Below, in pieces: positions 34,063-42,891 of a stretch of 64,000 nt of DNA. Each line of letters starts with the position of its first letter. Positions within the stretch are counted from its first letter, which is position 1. Under the pieces are notes generated by a model. The model had not been told where the DNA came from. It saw only the letters and a list, made by a program, of their open reading frames with translations, and searched no databases. The DNA comes from Ruegeria arenilitoris (GTDB taxonomy: Bacteria > Pseudomonadota > Alphaproteobacteria > Rhodobacterales > Rhodobacteraceae): contig NZ_WPYP01000003.1 of the NCBI RefSeq assembly GCF_013030985.1, positions 62,001 to 126,000 of the forward strand, in the 5' to 3' direction. A program made the position numbers and the translations under genes.

Positions 34063-35022
34063 ATGAAACGAATGATTGCTGGGGCAGCACTAGCCCTTAT
34101 GAGCCTGACCGGTGCCGCTGTGGCTGAGGAATATCCGGAACGGCCGCTTATGTTGATGGTCAGCTATGGTGCCGGTGGCGCGACGGATTTTCAGGCGCGG
34201 ATTGTGACCATGACCGCCGGGAATGAGGATGCGTTGGGGATGCCCGTCGCCATCATCAACAAGCCCGGCGCCGGTGGGCGCGTTGGCTGGAACTGGTTCG
34301 CCACACAGGCTGATCCGGACGGATATACGCTGGCGGCCTATAACGTTCCGCATTTCATTGCCCAGTCGATAAAGGGTGGCGTGGAATATTCGACCGACAG
34401 CTTTGAACCCATCGCAAACTGGGGTGCAGATCCGGCTGTGTTTGTGGTTGGTGCCGACAGTGAGTTCAACTCGATGGAGGATGTCGTTGCCTTTGCTAAG
34501 GAAAACCCCGGCAAGCTTACTGTATCCGGCGCGGGTCTTTTTGTAGGTCACCACATTGCGGCCCTACAGATCGACAAGGCAGCGGGGACCAAGATGGCCT
34601 ATATCCCGACCAAAGGCGGTGGTGCAGCCGCCATGAAAGCCGTGATCGCCGGTGAAGTCATGGGCGGCATCAACAACCTGTCCGATGCGTTCCGCGCGCA
34701 AGAGGCGGGTAATGTCAAAATCCTGGGCGTTGCAGACCTAGAGCGCAGCGCATTCCTGCCGGACGTACCGACGATGAAGGAACAGGGGCTGGACGTGGAT
34801 AACTCGTCAGTCAACTTCCGGGGTGTGATGGTGCCCAAAGGAACACCTCCCGAAGTGATCGAGAAACTGGCCGCCACCGTGCCCGAGATGTTCGCGAACG
34901 ACCGCGTAGCCAAGAAGATGGAAGCAGGCGGCTCGCCCATGCACATCATGACACGCGACGAAGTGATCGAGATGTGGGCGCAGCGCCAGCAGACTTTGAA
35001 CGAATTGCTTGCCGGTCTCTGA
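34063..35022 (+). CDS. Tripartite tricarboxylate transporter binding protein (TctC family)
   Basis: A 319-residue periplasmic receptor. The ATG at 34063 follows GGGAGG and opens a clear signal peptide (KRMIAGAALALMSLTGAAVA). TctC features include YPERPLMLMVSYGAGGATD, VAIINKPGAGGRVGWNW and VPTMKEQGLDVD. It supplies the ligand to TctAB. A GC-rich hairpin directly after the stop may allow the binding protein to be made in excess over the enzymes, as in many binding-protein operons. Sulfoacetate is the predicted ligand from context only. Confidence 0.9.
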   Translation: MKRMIAGAALALMSLTGAAVAEEYPERPLMLMVSYGAGGATDFQARIVTMTAGNEDALGMPVAIINKPGAGGRVGWNWFATQADPDGYTLAAYNVPHFIAQSIKGGVEYSTDSFEPIANWGADPAVFVVGADSEFNSMEDVVAFAKENPGKLTVSGAGLFVGHHIAALQIDKAAGTKMAYIPTKGGGAAAMKAVIAGEVMGGINNLSDAFRAQEAGNVKILGVADLERSAFLPDVPTMKEQGLDVDNSSVNFRGVMVPKGTPPEVIEKLAATVPEMFANDRVAKKMEAGGSPMHIMTRDEVIEMWAQRQQTLNELLAGL

Positions 35023-35038
35023 TCCAATCGCTCTTTAC

Positions 35039-35059
35039 GGGGCGGAGTAGGTCCGCCCC
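35039..35059 (+). terminator. GC-rich hairpin between tctC and sauS (partial terminator or mRNA-end stabiliser)
   Basis: GGGGCGGA, loop GTAGG, TCCGCCCC: a perfect 8-bp stem 17 bp after the tctC stop. No T-tract follows, so full termination is unlikely. The position suggests protection of the upstream message or partial attenuation before sauS. Confidence 0.55.
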
Positions 35060-35081
35060 AAACAACCAATCGAGGACCAAG

Positions 35082-36503
35082 ATGAACGCTCAGGATGGGG
35101 TTTCCCCTGAAATCGCTGAATTAGATCGAATCGTAGCACGTGCGCGTAAGGCTCAGGCGGCTTTCGAAGCTGGTGGCAGTCAGGCGCTTTATGACAAAGC
35201 GTCAATTGCAGTGGGGTGGGCCATCATGGAACCTGTGCGCAATCGGGCGCTGGCCGAGATTGCTGTCGAGACCACCGGTCTGGGCAATGTGCCCGACAAA
35301 ATTACAAAGAACCATCGCAAGACACTTGGCCTATTGCGTGACATAGCTGAGGTGAACACCCACGGCATCATCAGCGACGACCCGACCACCGGTATTACCG
35401 AGATTGCGCGCCCTATCGGCGTGATTGGCGCAGTCGTGCCGTCGACCAACCCCGCCGCAACGCCCGCGAACAACATCATCAACGCACTCAAAGGCGGAAA
35501 TGCCATCGTGGTGGCACCGTCGCCCAAGGGTGTGGCATCCTGCGAGATGCTGATCGGTTATATACACACAGAATTCGACAAGCTGGGACTGGATCGCGAT
35601 CTGGTTCAGATGATCCCCGCGCCCGGATCAAAGGCCAAGACACAACGACTGATGGAAACAGTCGATCGGGTGATCTGCACCGGCAGTCAAAACAACGTCC
35701 ACCGCGCACAGTCCTGCGGTACGCCGGCTGTGGCGGTTGGTGCTGGCAATGTCACGGTGATTGTGGATGAGACTGCTGATCTGCAAGACGCCGCGGCTAA
35801 GATTGCCGCGTCAAAGTGTTTTGACAACGCGACCTCGTGTTCTTCTGAGAATTCGCTGGTCGTAGTGGACGCGGTCTATGATGCCTTTGTCGCAGCGATG
35901 GCTGCCGAGGGCGGTGCATTAGTGCCGTCTTCCGGTGCAAATGACATCGTCGCACGGCTGTGGCCTGACGGTTATCTTAACCGGTCCGTCATTGCACAGG
36001 ACGCCGACAAAATGCTCGAAGCCTTGGAGATGGCAGATAAAGTACCCGAGGGGACCAAGTTCCTAGCGGTGGAAACTGACGGAATAGGCCGGGATCATCA
36101 GTTGTCAGGCGAGAAACTTAGCCGGGTGTTGGCGCTCTATCGCGCGGCGGATTTCGAAGAGGCCAAGGCCACCGCCACCCGCATATTGGCGCATCAAGGG
36201 GCGGGGCATTCAGTTGGCATACATACAGGTGACGACACCCGTGCGGTTGGATTGGGCCGTGACCTACCCACCTGTCGGGTGATCGTAAATCAGGCGCATA
36301 CCTTTGCCACCGGTGGCAGCTTTACTAACGGAATGCCGTTTTCCCTCTCGATGGGCTGTGGCAGCTGGGGGGGGAATTCCATCGACACCAACCTGCACTG
36401 GCGACATTTCATCCAAACCACTAAAATCGTGCGTGAAACATCGCCGCGCGAACCTGAGCTGGACGAGATATTCGGCGTCTACTGGTCGGAGACTGGACGA
36501 TGA
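35082..36503 (+). CDS. sauS: Sulfoacetaldehyde dehydrogenase, CoA-acylating (SauS)
   Basis: A 473-residue acylating aldehyde dehydrogenase. In the sulfoacetate pathway SauS reduces sulfoacetyl-CoA to sulfoacetaldehyde. The active-site Cys is in FDNATSCSSENS; GVIGAVVPSTNPAATP and AHTFATGGSFTNGMP are typical of acylating enzymes. CGAGGA precedes the ATG at 35082. Assignment as SauS and not EutE or another acylating enzyme rests on the 4-bp overlap with a SauT-type acyl-CoA ligase and the dedicated transporter upstream. An equally long relative is encoded at 10976-12385 in a different context. Confidence 0.82.
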   Translation: MNAQDGVSPEIAELDRIVARARKAQAAFEAGGSQALYDKASIAVGWAIMEPVRNRALAEIAVETTGLGNVPDKITKNHRKTLGLLRDIAEVNTHGIISDDPTTGITEIARPIGVIGAVVPSTNPAATPANNIINALKGGNAIVVAPSPKGVASCEMLIGYIHTEFDKLGLDRDLVQMIPAPGSKAKTQRLMETVDRVICTGSQNNVHRAQSCGTPAVAVGAGNVTVIVDETADLQDAAAKIAASKCFDNATSCSSENSLVVVDAVYDAFVAAMAAEGGALVPSSGANDIVARLWPDGYLNRSVIAQDADKMLEALEMADKVPEGTKFLAVETDGIGRDHQLSGEKLSRVLALYRAADFEEAKATATRILAHQGAGHSVGIHTGDDTRAVGLGRDLPTCRVIVNQAHTFATGGSFTNGMPFSLSMGCGSWGGNSIDTNLHWRHFIQTTKIVRETSPREPELDEIFGVYWSETGR

Positions 36504-38011
36504 TGGAACCGCCCAAGGGAACCGTCCGCGACTGGTTGATTCAGAGAGCAAGCCAAGGAGGAACCGGATTTGTTTTCCCGGACGGGGCGCCGGACCTGCG
36601 CTGGGGTGACTTGCACGAAACAGCCCGCCACATCGCAGTCATGCTAACTGGTATGGGAGTGGAAAAGGGAGAAAGCGTCGCCATCCTCTACCCCAATTGC
36701 CGGGAGGCGATTGAGGTCCTTTTCGGCGTTCTCTACGGAGGATTCCGGGCGACGATGATTAACCTTGTCGCGGGCGACAGCGCCGTAGCTTACGCACTGG
36801 AACACAGTGGCGCACGCTATAGCTTTGTACATCCCGGACAAACGGAGTTATTCGATCGGACCGCCGATCCCGCTAAGATCACACCGCTGCACGCGGCGGA
36901 TGCCACCGATACCGACGACAACTTACATAGCATCTCGTCCGACAGTCATGCGCTATTGATGTATACGTCCGGCACTACCGGGCGCCCCAAGGGCGTGGTC
37001 CACACGCATTCCAGCCTGTTGGCAGGGGGCTGGACGACTACAATTGCGCACGAGTTGTCTGAGGCTGATCGCGGGTTTTGCGTTTTGCCGATCTACCACA
37101 TCAACGGGCTGTGCGTGACGGTCATGGGAACGCTGGTTGCGGGTGGATCACTAGCTGTGAGCGAACGGTTCTCCGCCAGCCGGTTCTGGGAAAACTTGGG
37201 AAATGTAGAAGCAACTTGGTTCTCGGTCGTGCCTACCATAATTTCCCATCTGCTGCAGTCCGATACCAAACCGGACGTCCAAACCCGCCAGCGGGTGCGG
37301 TTCGGGCGTTCTGCGTCTTCCGCATTGGCACCAGATGTACAGCGTACGTTTGAAGACCGGTTTCAAATCCCGATCGTTGAGACTATGGGGCTTACTGAAA
37401 CCGCTGCACAGATATTGTCCAACCCATTGCCGCCGGGCATCCGTAAAATTGGGTCGCCGGGTATTGCATTCGGGAATGAGGCGGCAATCTTTGACGCGCA
37501 TTGCCAACCAGTGCCGCGCGAAACGGAAGGCGAGTTGGTCGTACGCGGGCCGAATGTCATGGTGGAGTACCTCAAGAACCCCGAAGCGACGGCTGATACA
37601 TTTACCGCTGAAGGCTGGTTGCGCACCGGAGATCTCGCCCGCATGGATGAGGACGGTTATGTATACGTCACCGGCCGGCTGAAAGAATTGATCATCAAAG
37701 GCGGCGAGAACATCGCCCCGCGAGAGATCGACGAGGCACTTTACTCTCACCCCGATGTTGTGGAAGCAGCGGCATTTGCCCGCCCCTGCCACAGCTACGG
37801 CGAAACCGTCGAGGCGGCAGTTAAAATTCGCGAAGGTTCGAAATTGACGCCAATGGAACTTTACGAGATTTGCGAAGCCCAATTAGGCCGTTTCAAATCG
37901 CCCGATGAAGTTCATATCTTGCTTGATCTTCCTAAGGGGCCGTCAGGGAAAATCCAAAGAAACAGGATACTCGAGATCGTTAACGAGAAGGCTGGTAACT
38001 CAACTATCTGA
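36500..38011 (+). CDS. sauT: Sulfoacetate-CoA ligase (SauT), AMP-forming acyl-CoA synthetase
   Basis: A 503-residue ANL-superfamily ligase. Adenylation motifs seen are MYTSGTTGRPKGVVHTH (A3-type P-loop), ETMGLTETAAQ, WLRTGDLARMDEDGYVY and the C-terminal catalytic Lys in GPSGKIQRNRI. With SauS it would activate sulfoacetate to sulfoacetyl-CoA and reduce it to sulfoacetaldehyde. The ATGA overlap with sauS supports coupled translation. The ANL family is broad, so the substrate comes from the sauS neighbour; malonate- or other short-acid ligases are the alternative. No xsc gene follows, so the next step must be encoded elsewhere. Confidence 0.8.
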   Translation: MMEPPKGTVRDWLIQRASQGGTGFVFPDGAPDLRWGDLHETARHIAVMLTGMGVEKGESVAILYPNCREAIEVLFGVLYGGFRATMINLVAGDSAVAYALEHSGARYSFVHPGQTELFDRTADPAKITPLHAADATDTDDNLHSISSDSHALLMYTSGTTGRPKGVVHTHSSLLAGGWTTTIAHELSEADRGFCVLPIYHINGLCVTVMGTLVAGGSLAVSERFSASRFWENLGNVEATWFSVVPTIISHLLQSDTKPDVQTRQRVRFGRSASSALAPDVQRTFEDRFQIPIVETMGLTETAAQILSNPLPPGIRKIGSPGIAFGNEAAIFDAHCQPVPRETEGELVVRGPNVMVEYLKNPEATADTFTAEGWLRTGDLARMDEDGYVYVTGRLKELIIKGGENIAPREIDEALYSHPDVVEAAAFARPCHSYGETVEAAVKIREGSKLTPMELYEICEAQLGRFKSPDEVHILLDLPKGPSGKIQRNRILEIVNEKAGNSTI

Positions 38012-38377
38012 ACATCCACGACACTGTTTGCCAGAAAGTCCGATGTCCGCGTTAGCGAAGCTGCACTGCAGCACCGACGATGTGGTCAAATGGCAGCTTG
38101 GGGCTGTCCTGACCAACGCCAATGTCAGCAATCAACGCTTCGCAGCTACTGGTGCAAGGTGCAGCATTCGGAACTATGGGCTCTCTCCCGCCGTTTTCCG
38201 CAGCGGGCATCAATGGGAGGTAAGAGCCCAGAGCTGCCATTGATCCGATTGCAGCCTTTCGTTCATGCAGCAGGTCGCACACCGCGCAAACCGGACATTG
38301 ACTTTGTAATTTGCAGATGGCTCCGTTGCGGACTTTCTTGACGTTCACCAAGAATGCACAAATGTCCGCTTTCTGTC
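38012..38377. other. Intergenic stretch without a recognisable gene
   Basis: About 365 bp between the convergent sauT and SHMT-like genes. Several copies of TGTCCGC or its complement occur (38042, 38293 region, 38361), as in degenerate intergenic repeats of Rhodobacterales. Frames here show no recognisable protein and no clear terminator was found. Confidence 0.4.
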
Positions 38378-39685
38378 TCAGTGAACAAAGCAGAGAGTGT
38401 CAAAGTTTCGCCTCCAAGACGCCACCTCTTCTCCAACATTTTCGCCGTTGAGACCGCGTTTAATTAGCGCGGCAAGCTGACCTGCATCGGCCGTCGTAAT
38501 GCCCCAACGGACCAGTTCTGGCGTACCAATGCGCAATCCGTTCATATCGCCGTCAACCACGGCCAAAGGCAGTCCGATGCCGCAAGCAAGGAACCCATTC
38601 GGGCGCAGCTTTTTCGACGCCGCCTGACCGCCTCCAAAGGGTTCGGCCAATACGGCGAACTGGTGGGAGTTCGTAAAGCCTTCGGCCCCAGCAAAGACCG
38701 GAACGCCCTCTGTGTCCAATGCGGTCGCCAATGCTTGCGACATTGCGATCATCCCCCTGGCATAGGCTTTCCCAAAGTCCCTCCAATCCAACATGGTCAC
38801 CGCAAGAGCGGCCGTCTTCGCAGCATCGAAGTTGGCAGTCATCCCGGGGAACGCGATGGCATCCAGCGCCTTTGCGATCTCGGCATCATTGGTGACGATC
38901 AGTCCCCCGGCCGGTCCCCCAAGGCTTTTGTAGGTGCTCATCGTCATGAAATGCGCGCCTTCCTTCAGCGGGTTCGACCACGCCCGCCCGGCTATGATCC
39001 CGCATTGGTGGGCAGCGTCGAACATGACCTTAGCGCCGACTTCGTCCGCGATGGTACGAATGTCGGCCACGGGGTGCTCAAACAGGTTCAGACTGCCGCC
39101 GATGGTGATCAGCTTGGGTCGTTCGGCCAGGGCCAATGCGCGAAGCTGATCTAGATCGACCGTGTAGCCATCCTTGTTTACGGGAGCCTCGACCGTGCGC
39201 AGGCCATAAAACCCCGCACAGCCTGCGATATGGTGCGTCACATGCCCGCCAATCGACGCGGGCGGAGCGATAATCGTGTCACCCGGTTTGCAGGTCGCCA
39301 TGAAGCCATACAGGTTGGCAATCGCGCCAGAGGGCACGCGGACCTCTGCGAAACTGGCATCGAACACCTCTGCGCAAAGCTGGGCGGTGATAACCTCGAT
39401 CTCTTCGATCGCCTCCAATCCCATTTCATACTTGTCACCGGGATAGCCCAAGGACGGACGCGATCCGATACCTGACGACAAGAGCGCCTCTGCCTTGGGG
39501 TTCATAACATTGGTCGCCGGATTGAGGTTGAAGCATTCTTCCTCGTGGATCACACGGTTCCGCTCAGCGAGTGTCTGGACCCGGGCCAGAAGATCGGCCG
39601 AGGACGTGGACGCAGCCTTGGTGGCAATGTCCTGAATCAGAGTTTCACTCGTTACGGGAACCCAGTTTCGTTGTGCAAGTGTCAT
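38378..39685 (-). CDS. Serine hydroxymethyltransferase-like PLP enzyme
   Basis: A 435-residue fold-type I PLP enzyme of the SHMT family. The ATG at 39685 follows AGGAGGA; the frame extends 50 codons further up but that part reaches past the divergent LysR start. SHMT-type blocks present are LGYPGDKYEMG (compare YPGRRYYGG in true GlyA), AHQCGIIAGRAW and the PLP Lys in MSTYKSLGGPAGG (compare TTHKTLRGPRGG). The differences suggest a specialised relative, for example acting on an alpha-substituted or sulfonated serine-like substrate, and not housekeeping GlyA. It is divergent from a LysR gene. Confidence 0.75.
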   Translation of the reverse strand: MTLAQRNWVPVTSETLIQDIATKAASTSSADLLARVQTLAERNRVIHEEECFNLNPATNVMNPKAEALLSSGIGSRPSLGYPGDKYEMGLEAIEEIEVITAQLCAEVFDASFAEVRVPSGAIANLYGFMATCKPGDTIIAPPASIGGHVTHHIAGCAGFYGLRTVEAPVNKDGYTVDLDQLRALALAERPKLITIGGSLNLFEHPVADIRTIADEVGAKVMFDAAHQCGIIAGRAWSNPLKEGAHFMTMSTYKSLGGPAGGLIVTNDAEIAKALDAIAFPGMTANFDAAKTAALAVTMLDWRDFGKAYARGMIAMSQALATALDTEGVPVFAGAEGFTNSHQFAVLAEPFGGGQAASKKLRPNGFLACGIGLPLAVVDGDMNGLRIGTPELVRWGITTADAGQLAALIKRGLNGENVGEEVASWRRNFDTLCFVH

Positions 39686-39780
39686 GCGCCATCCTCCTGT
39701 TTGCACCAATCTGGCGCCTTGAGCGTGACAGCGCAAAGCAGATTTGCTATTTCTGGACGTAGAAAAACTAAGGCTAGGAA

Positions 39781-40647
39781 ATGAGCATCGTCCCCAAACG
39801 TCCGAAGGGCCCACCGCTGAACGCCATGCGGGCATTTGAAGCTGCTGCGCGGCATGTGAGTTTTGTTGCGGCTGCGGATGAGCTTTGCGTCACTCCCGGC
39901 GCGATCTCTCAGCATATCAAGACGTTGGAAGATTGGGCAGGCATGTCACTCTTTCGCCGCAACGCCCAAGGGGTGGAGTTGACGAAGGCCGGAGCATCGC
40001 TGGTCTCAAGGTTCACATCTGCCTTTGACGCGTTGGCGGATGCAACGCGCGCCTTGCGCAACCTTGGTCCGGACGTGGATTTTCACATCGCAGCCCTTCC
40101 TTCCGTCGCTCAGCTTTGGTTGCCGAAAAGACTGAGCAAGGTCAGAGCGCAATTGCCCATGATCAACTTCTCGGTCACCGCCATGGAAACCCCGCCGAGC
40201 CTGTCGAGAGAACTGTTCGATTTGGCGATTTTCTTCGATGTGCCCGATGGATCCCCCGATCAGGTCCCAATTTGTGCCGATGAGATTGCACCGGTCTGCG
40301 CACCCGCGCTTCTTGAACGGGTCGTAGACTTCGAGACAACGACGCTTCTCCACGACCAGACATGGGCAGATGACTGGGCCGTTTGGTCAAAGGCGACATC
40401 CACGCCCACAAGCGATCCGATACACGGTCCGAAGTTTTCCCTCTACAGCCTTGCCGTGGAAGAGGCCAAAGCCGGTGCCGGCGTCTTGATCGGGCATCTG
40501 TGCCTGATCGAAGAAGCGCTCGCGAACGGTTCGCTGAAACGTACCAGCGAGCGTACCTGCCGTACGGGGCGTCATTTGTGCGCTCGACTGCCCGAAGATT
40601 CGAGGCGAAGGCCCGAAACTGATCAAGTCGTTTCGCTGCTCTACTAG
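39781..40647 (+). CDS. LysR-family regulator (GcvA-like)
   Basis: A 288-residue regulator starting with the GcvA-type leader PPLNAMRAFEAAARHVSF and the helix-turn-helix AADELCVTPGAISQHIKTLE (residues 12-70), followed by a periplasmic-binding-like effector domain. It is divergent from the SHMT-like gene with a 95-bp gap and probably controls it. The last 35 residues (CARLPEDSRRRPETDQVV) fit only loosely the usual GcvA C-terminus, and the gene ends where accessory DNA begins. The C-terminus may have been changed by an insertion or frameshift. Confidence 0.85.
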   Translation: MSIVPKRPKGPPLNAMRAFEAAARHVSFVAAADELCVTPGAISQHIKTLEDWAGMSLFRRNAQGVELTKAGASLVSRFTSAFDALADATRALRNLGPDVDFHIAALPSVAQLWLPKRLSKVRAQLPMINFSVTAMETPPSLSRELFDLAIFFDVPDGSPDQVPICADEIAPVCAPALLERVVDFETTTLLHDQTWADDWAVWSKATSTPTSDPIHGPKFSLYSLAVEEAKAGAGVLIGHLCLIEEALANGSLKRTSERTCRTGRHLCARLPEDSRRRPETDQVVSLLY

Positions 40648-41162
40648 AAGTTCCCAAGGCCCCCAACGTCCGGCGACTTGAGCAGGTCGGAAAGTTCTTC
40701 GTGGGTGAAACTCTCAACAATGCCAGGCAGGTCCGCGTTTTCGAACAGAATACGCTCAGAGTTGACGTCGCAGGGGCGATACCGAACCGAGGACACCACG
40801 AGGAGGTCCGACAGCTTTGGATTGAAACAGTAAGTCATGCGACCGCCTCCGTGAGTTGAGGGCGTGCATGCATCAGCTGGCGAGCTGCTTCTACGGCGGC
40901 CCTCCGATCTAGTTGCTTTTCGGTAACAAGCAGTACTTTGTCCGCAAACGGTTTTTTTGTGGCGGCGGCTACAGCCTCGAGCTCGGCCACAAATCCGGAG
41001 CGGAATACCAGCCTCTTTAGGGCATCTAGTACGCAACGAAACCCGAAGGGTCCTACGTGTGGTGCTTGGTCTAGTGCGGGGATTTGGTCGTGTGTCGGGC
41101 AGTGGCCAACGGATGTAGTAGATGCCATGTCGGGACAGTGAGAGATACGCATGCAGCTTCAT
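40644..41162 (-). pseudogene. Decayed tyrosine recombinase N-terminal part (DUF6538-like)
   Basis: The frame starting at 41162 begins KLHAYLSLSRHGIYYIRWPLP and later VSLRTRCPKEA, matching the N-terminal domain of some Rhodobacterales phage-type integrases. The continuation is found in the neighbouring frame (FRSGFVAELEAVAAATKKP), so a frameshift near 41020 is likely. No catalytic domain follows. The same strand also offers two small frames, 40835-41128 and 40644-40838, that overlap by ATGA and could be independent small genes; the integrase reading is preferred because of the recognisable start. Confidence 0.45.
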
Positions 41163-41165
41163 TTT

Positions 41166-41187
41166 GTGTCACACCTGTGTGTCACAC
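41166..41187. repeat. Direct repeat GTGTCACAC x2
   Basis: GTGTCACAC occurs at 41166-41174 and 41179-41187 with a 4-base spacer, just upstream of the decayed integrase start and 190 bp from the second integrase. It could be recombinase arm-type or attachment-site sequence, or a regulator site. No matching copy was found elsewhere in the window by eye. Confidence 0.45.
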
Positions 41188-41377
41188 CGCTCTAATGCTT
41201 GCTATCTAGTTGTATTGTTAGGTTTTGGTGGAGCCTAGGTCCACATAAAGCGTGTCCCGACTTGTCTCACGCTATATCTTGTTGTATCGCAAGAAGTAGT
41301 CCGTGTAGCTTGTGTCATTGAATTTGTTAGGTTTTTAAGCGCGAGCCCAAGGGTGGAACAAAGGGTGGACAGTCAAA

Positions 41378-42556
41378 ATGGGAAAGTTGACCCACAAAGG
41401 CGTCAAGGGGATGTCCGAACCAGGCATGTATGGCGATGGTGAAGGGCTTTGGTTGCGCGTCGCTGTCAGCGGTTCGAAATCTTGGGTCTTGCGCATCGCG
41501 GTGCACGGGAAAAGACGTGAATTCGGACTGGGTTCCGTCAAATGGGTCTCTCTCGCAGAAGCCCGGGAAATGGCCCGTGAAATGCGCAAAGAGGCGAGAA
41601 TGGGTGGGGTTCCGGAATCTGTGCGCGCTCGCCAAACTCTGACCCTCGAGGAGGCCACTCGAAAGGTCTACGAGGCTCAACGACCAACTTGGAAGAATGC
41701 CAAGCACGCTGAGACGTGGATTCGATCACTTGAAATTCACGTTTTGCCAAGAATTGGTTTCTGAGCGATTGAGACTATCGGTTCGTCGGAGATTTTGGAA
41801 GTGCCGGGCCCAATCTGGACAAAGAAACCAGAAACAGCGCGACGTATCCTGCAGCGGTTGACCGTGATTTTCGATTGGGCCAAGACTGCCGGCCACTATG
41901 GTGCCGAAAACCCTGCCAATGGGGTGACACGTGCGTTGCCAAAGGTAGATCGAAGGCCGGAACACATGGCCGCTCTACCATGGCAGGAAGTCCCAAAGTT
42001 GATCTGCGAGTTGAAAGAAAAAGATGGTACTGCGGCGAGACTGGTCGAGTGGGTTATTTATACCGCTGCCAGATCCGTAGAGGCTCGGCTTGCTACATGG
42101 GATGAGATTGAGGGCAATGTGTGGACTGTCCCAGCTGACCGCATGAAACGGGGTAGGGAGCACCGAGTGCCACTCTGCAAGCCGGCGCTGGGCGTACTTG
42201 AACGTGTCAAGCTGCTAAATCCTGACCTGGTGTTTCCTTCCAGACAGAGGCGCGCTGGCGCCACTGACGATCAGCCGCTTTCGATCAACGCCGGAACATC
42301 ACTTTTGAAAAGGATGGGGTACGGCCATATCACGCTTCATGGGTTTCGAAGTAGTTTTCGCGATTGGTGTAACGAAGCCGCTAACGCCAATCGTGAAGTC
42401 GCAGAAGCGGCCTTGTCTCATGCAATCGGCAATTCCGTCGAACAGGCATACAGCCGTTCCGATCTCTTTGAGCGCCGTCGTACTCTTATGGACGCCTGGG
42501 GAGGGTTCTGCAGCGGCGATTCCGGCGACGTAGTGGAACTCGTTCGCGGGGCTTAG
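41378..42556 (+). pseudogene. P4-type tyrosine integrase interrupted by one in-frame TGA
   Basis: Reading through the TGA at 41762-41764 gives one continuous 392-codon integrase. The N-terminal part has the DUF4102-like GMYGDGEGLWLRV and FGLGSVKWVSLAEARE. After the stop the same frame continues with IWTKKPETARRIL and the catalytic residues: Arg in YTAARSVEARLATWDEI, HGFR in the box II region and Tyr in VEQAYSRSDL. No frame change is needed, so the only visible lesion is one nonsense codon, probably TGG to TGA. A 253-residue internal frame from 41795 retains the catalytic domain but lacks the arm-binding domain. Confidence 0.85.
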
Positions 42557-42567
42557 TTGGCGCCTTG

Positions 42568-42804
42568 TCAGATAGTTTTTGTTGGTTCTCGAAGCCGTAC
42601 ACCCGGCCCTCCGCCATTTTCCGCAATAAATTCTACGCCAGCAGTCTCAAGGGCATTGCGGATACTTTCAACTGTGCTTTGTTTTAGCTCCTCGCCACGC
42701 TCAAGACGTGAAATTGTGCCCTGCGATACCCCTGAAAGCTTGGCCAGGTCTCGGACGCCGAGTCCCAAAGCCACGCGGGCCATCCGGCATTGAATATCTT
42801 TCAT
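42568..42804 (-). CDS. Xre-family small transcriptional regulator
   Basis: A 78-residue protein that is nearly all helix-turn-helix: ARVALGLGVRDLAKLSGVSQGTISRLERGEEL, then a helix with ALETAGVEFI. The C-terminal ENGGGPGVRLR is the common ending of small Xre regulators in alphaproteobacteria. It is divergent from the 136-residue gene and two operator-like palindromes lie between them, the nearer one within 5 bp of its start codon. An autoregulated element repressor is likely. Confidence 0.88.
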   Translation of the reverse strand: MKDIQCRMARVALGLGVRDLAKLSGVSQGTISRLERGEELKQSTVESIRNALETAGVEFIAENGGGPGVRLREPTKTI

Positions 42805-42806
42805 TT

Positions 42807-42863
42807 ATAACCCTGTTATCATTTTGGTTGACGGTCGAGCGTGACGGTTTTATAACACTGTTA
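42807..42863. promoter_or_regulatory. Divergent control region: sigma70 promoter with two TAAC-N3-GTTA operators
   Basis: TAACCCTGTTA (42808-42818) and TAACACTGTTA (42853-42863) share TAAC-N3-GTTA; their centres are 45 bp apart, and the wider copies read TTATAAC-N3-GTTA. A rightward promoter, TTGACG (42828-42833), 17-bp spacer, TATAAC (42851-42856), overlaps the second operator at its -10 box. The Xre protein would therefore block this promoter; the first site lies at its own translation start. Confidence 0.75.
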
Positions 42864-42891
42864 CTATTACCCCAGTTTGGAGAATACGACA

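Noticed and set aside
40644..41128. A toxin-antitoxin pair on the minus strand (two small frames overlapping by ATGA)
   Set aside because: The overlapping frame starts like an integrase N-terminus, and neither small frame resembles a known toxin or antitoxin. Decay of an integrase explains the arrangement better, although not conclusively.
41762..41764. Selenocysteine or programmed read-through at the TGA in the integrase
   Set aside because: Integrases are not selenoproteins and no SECIS-like hairpin follows; a nonsense mutation is simpler.
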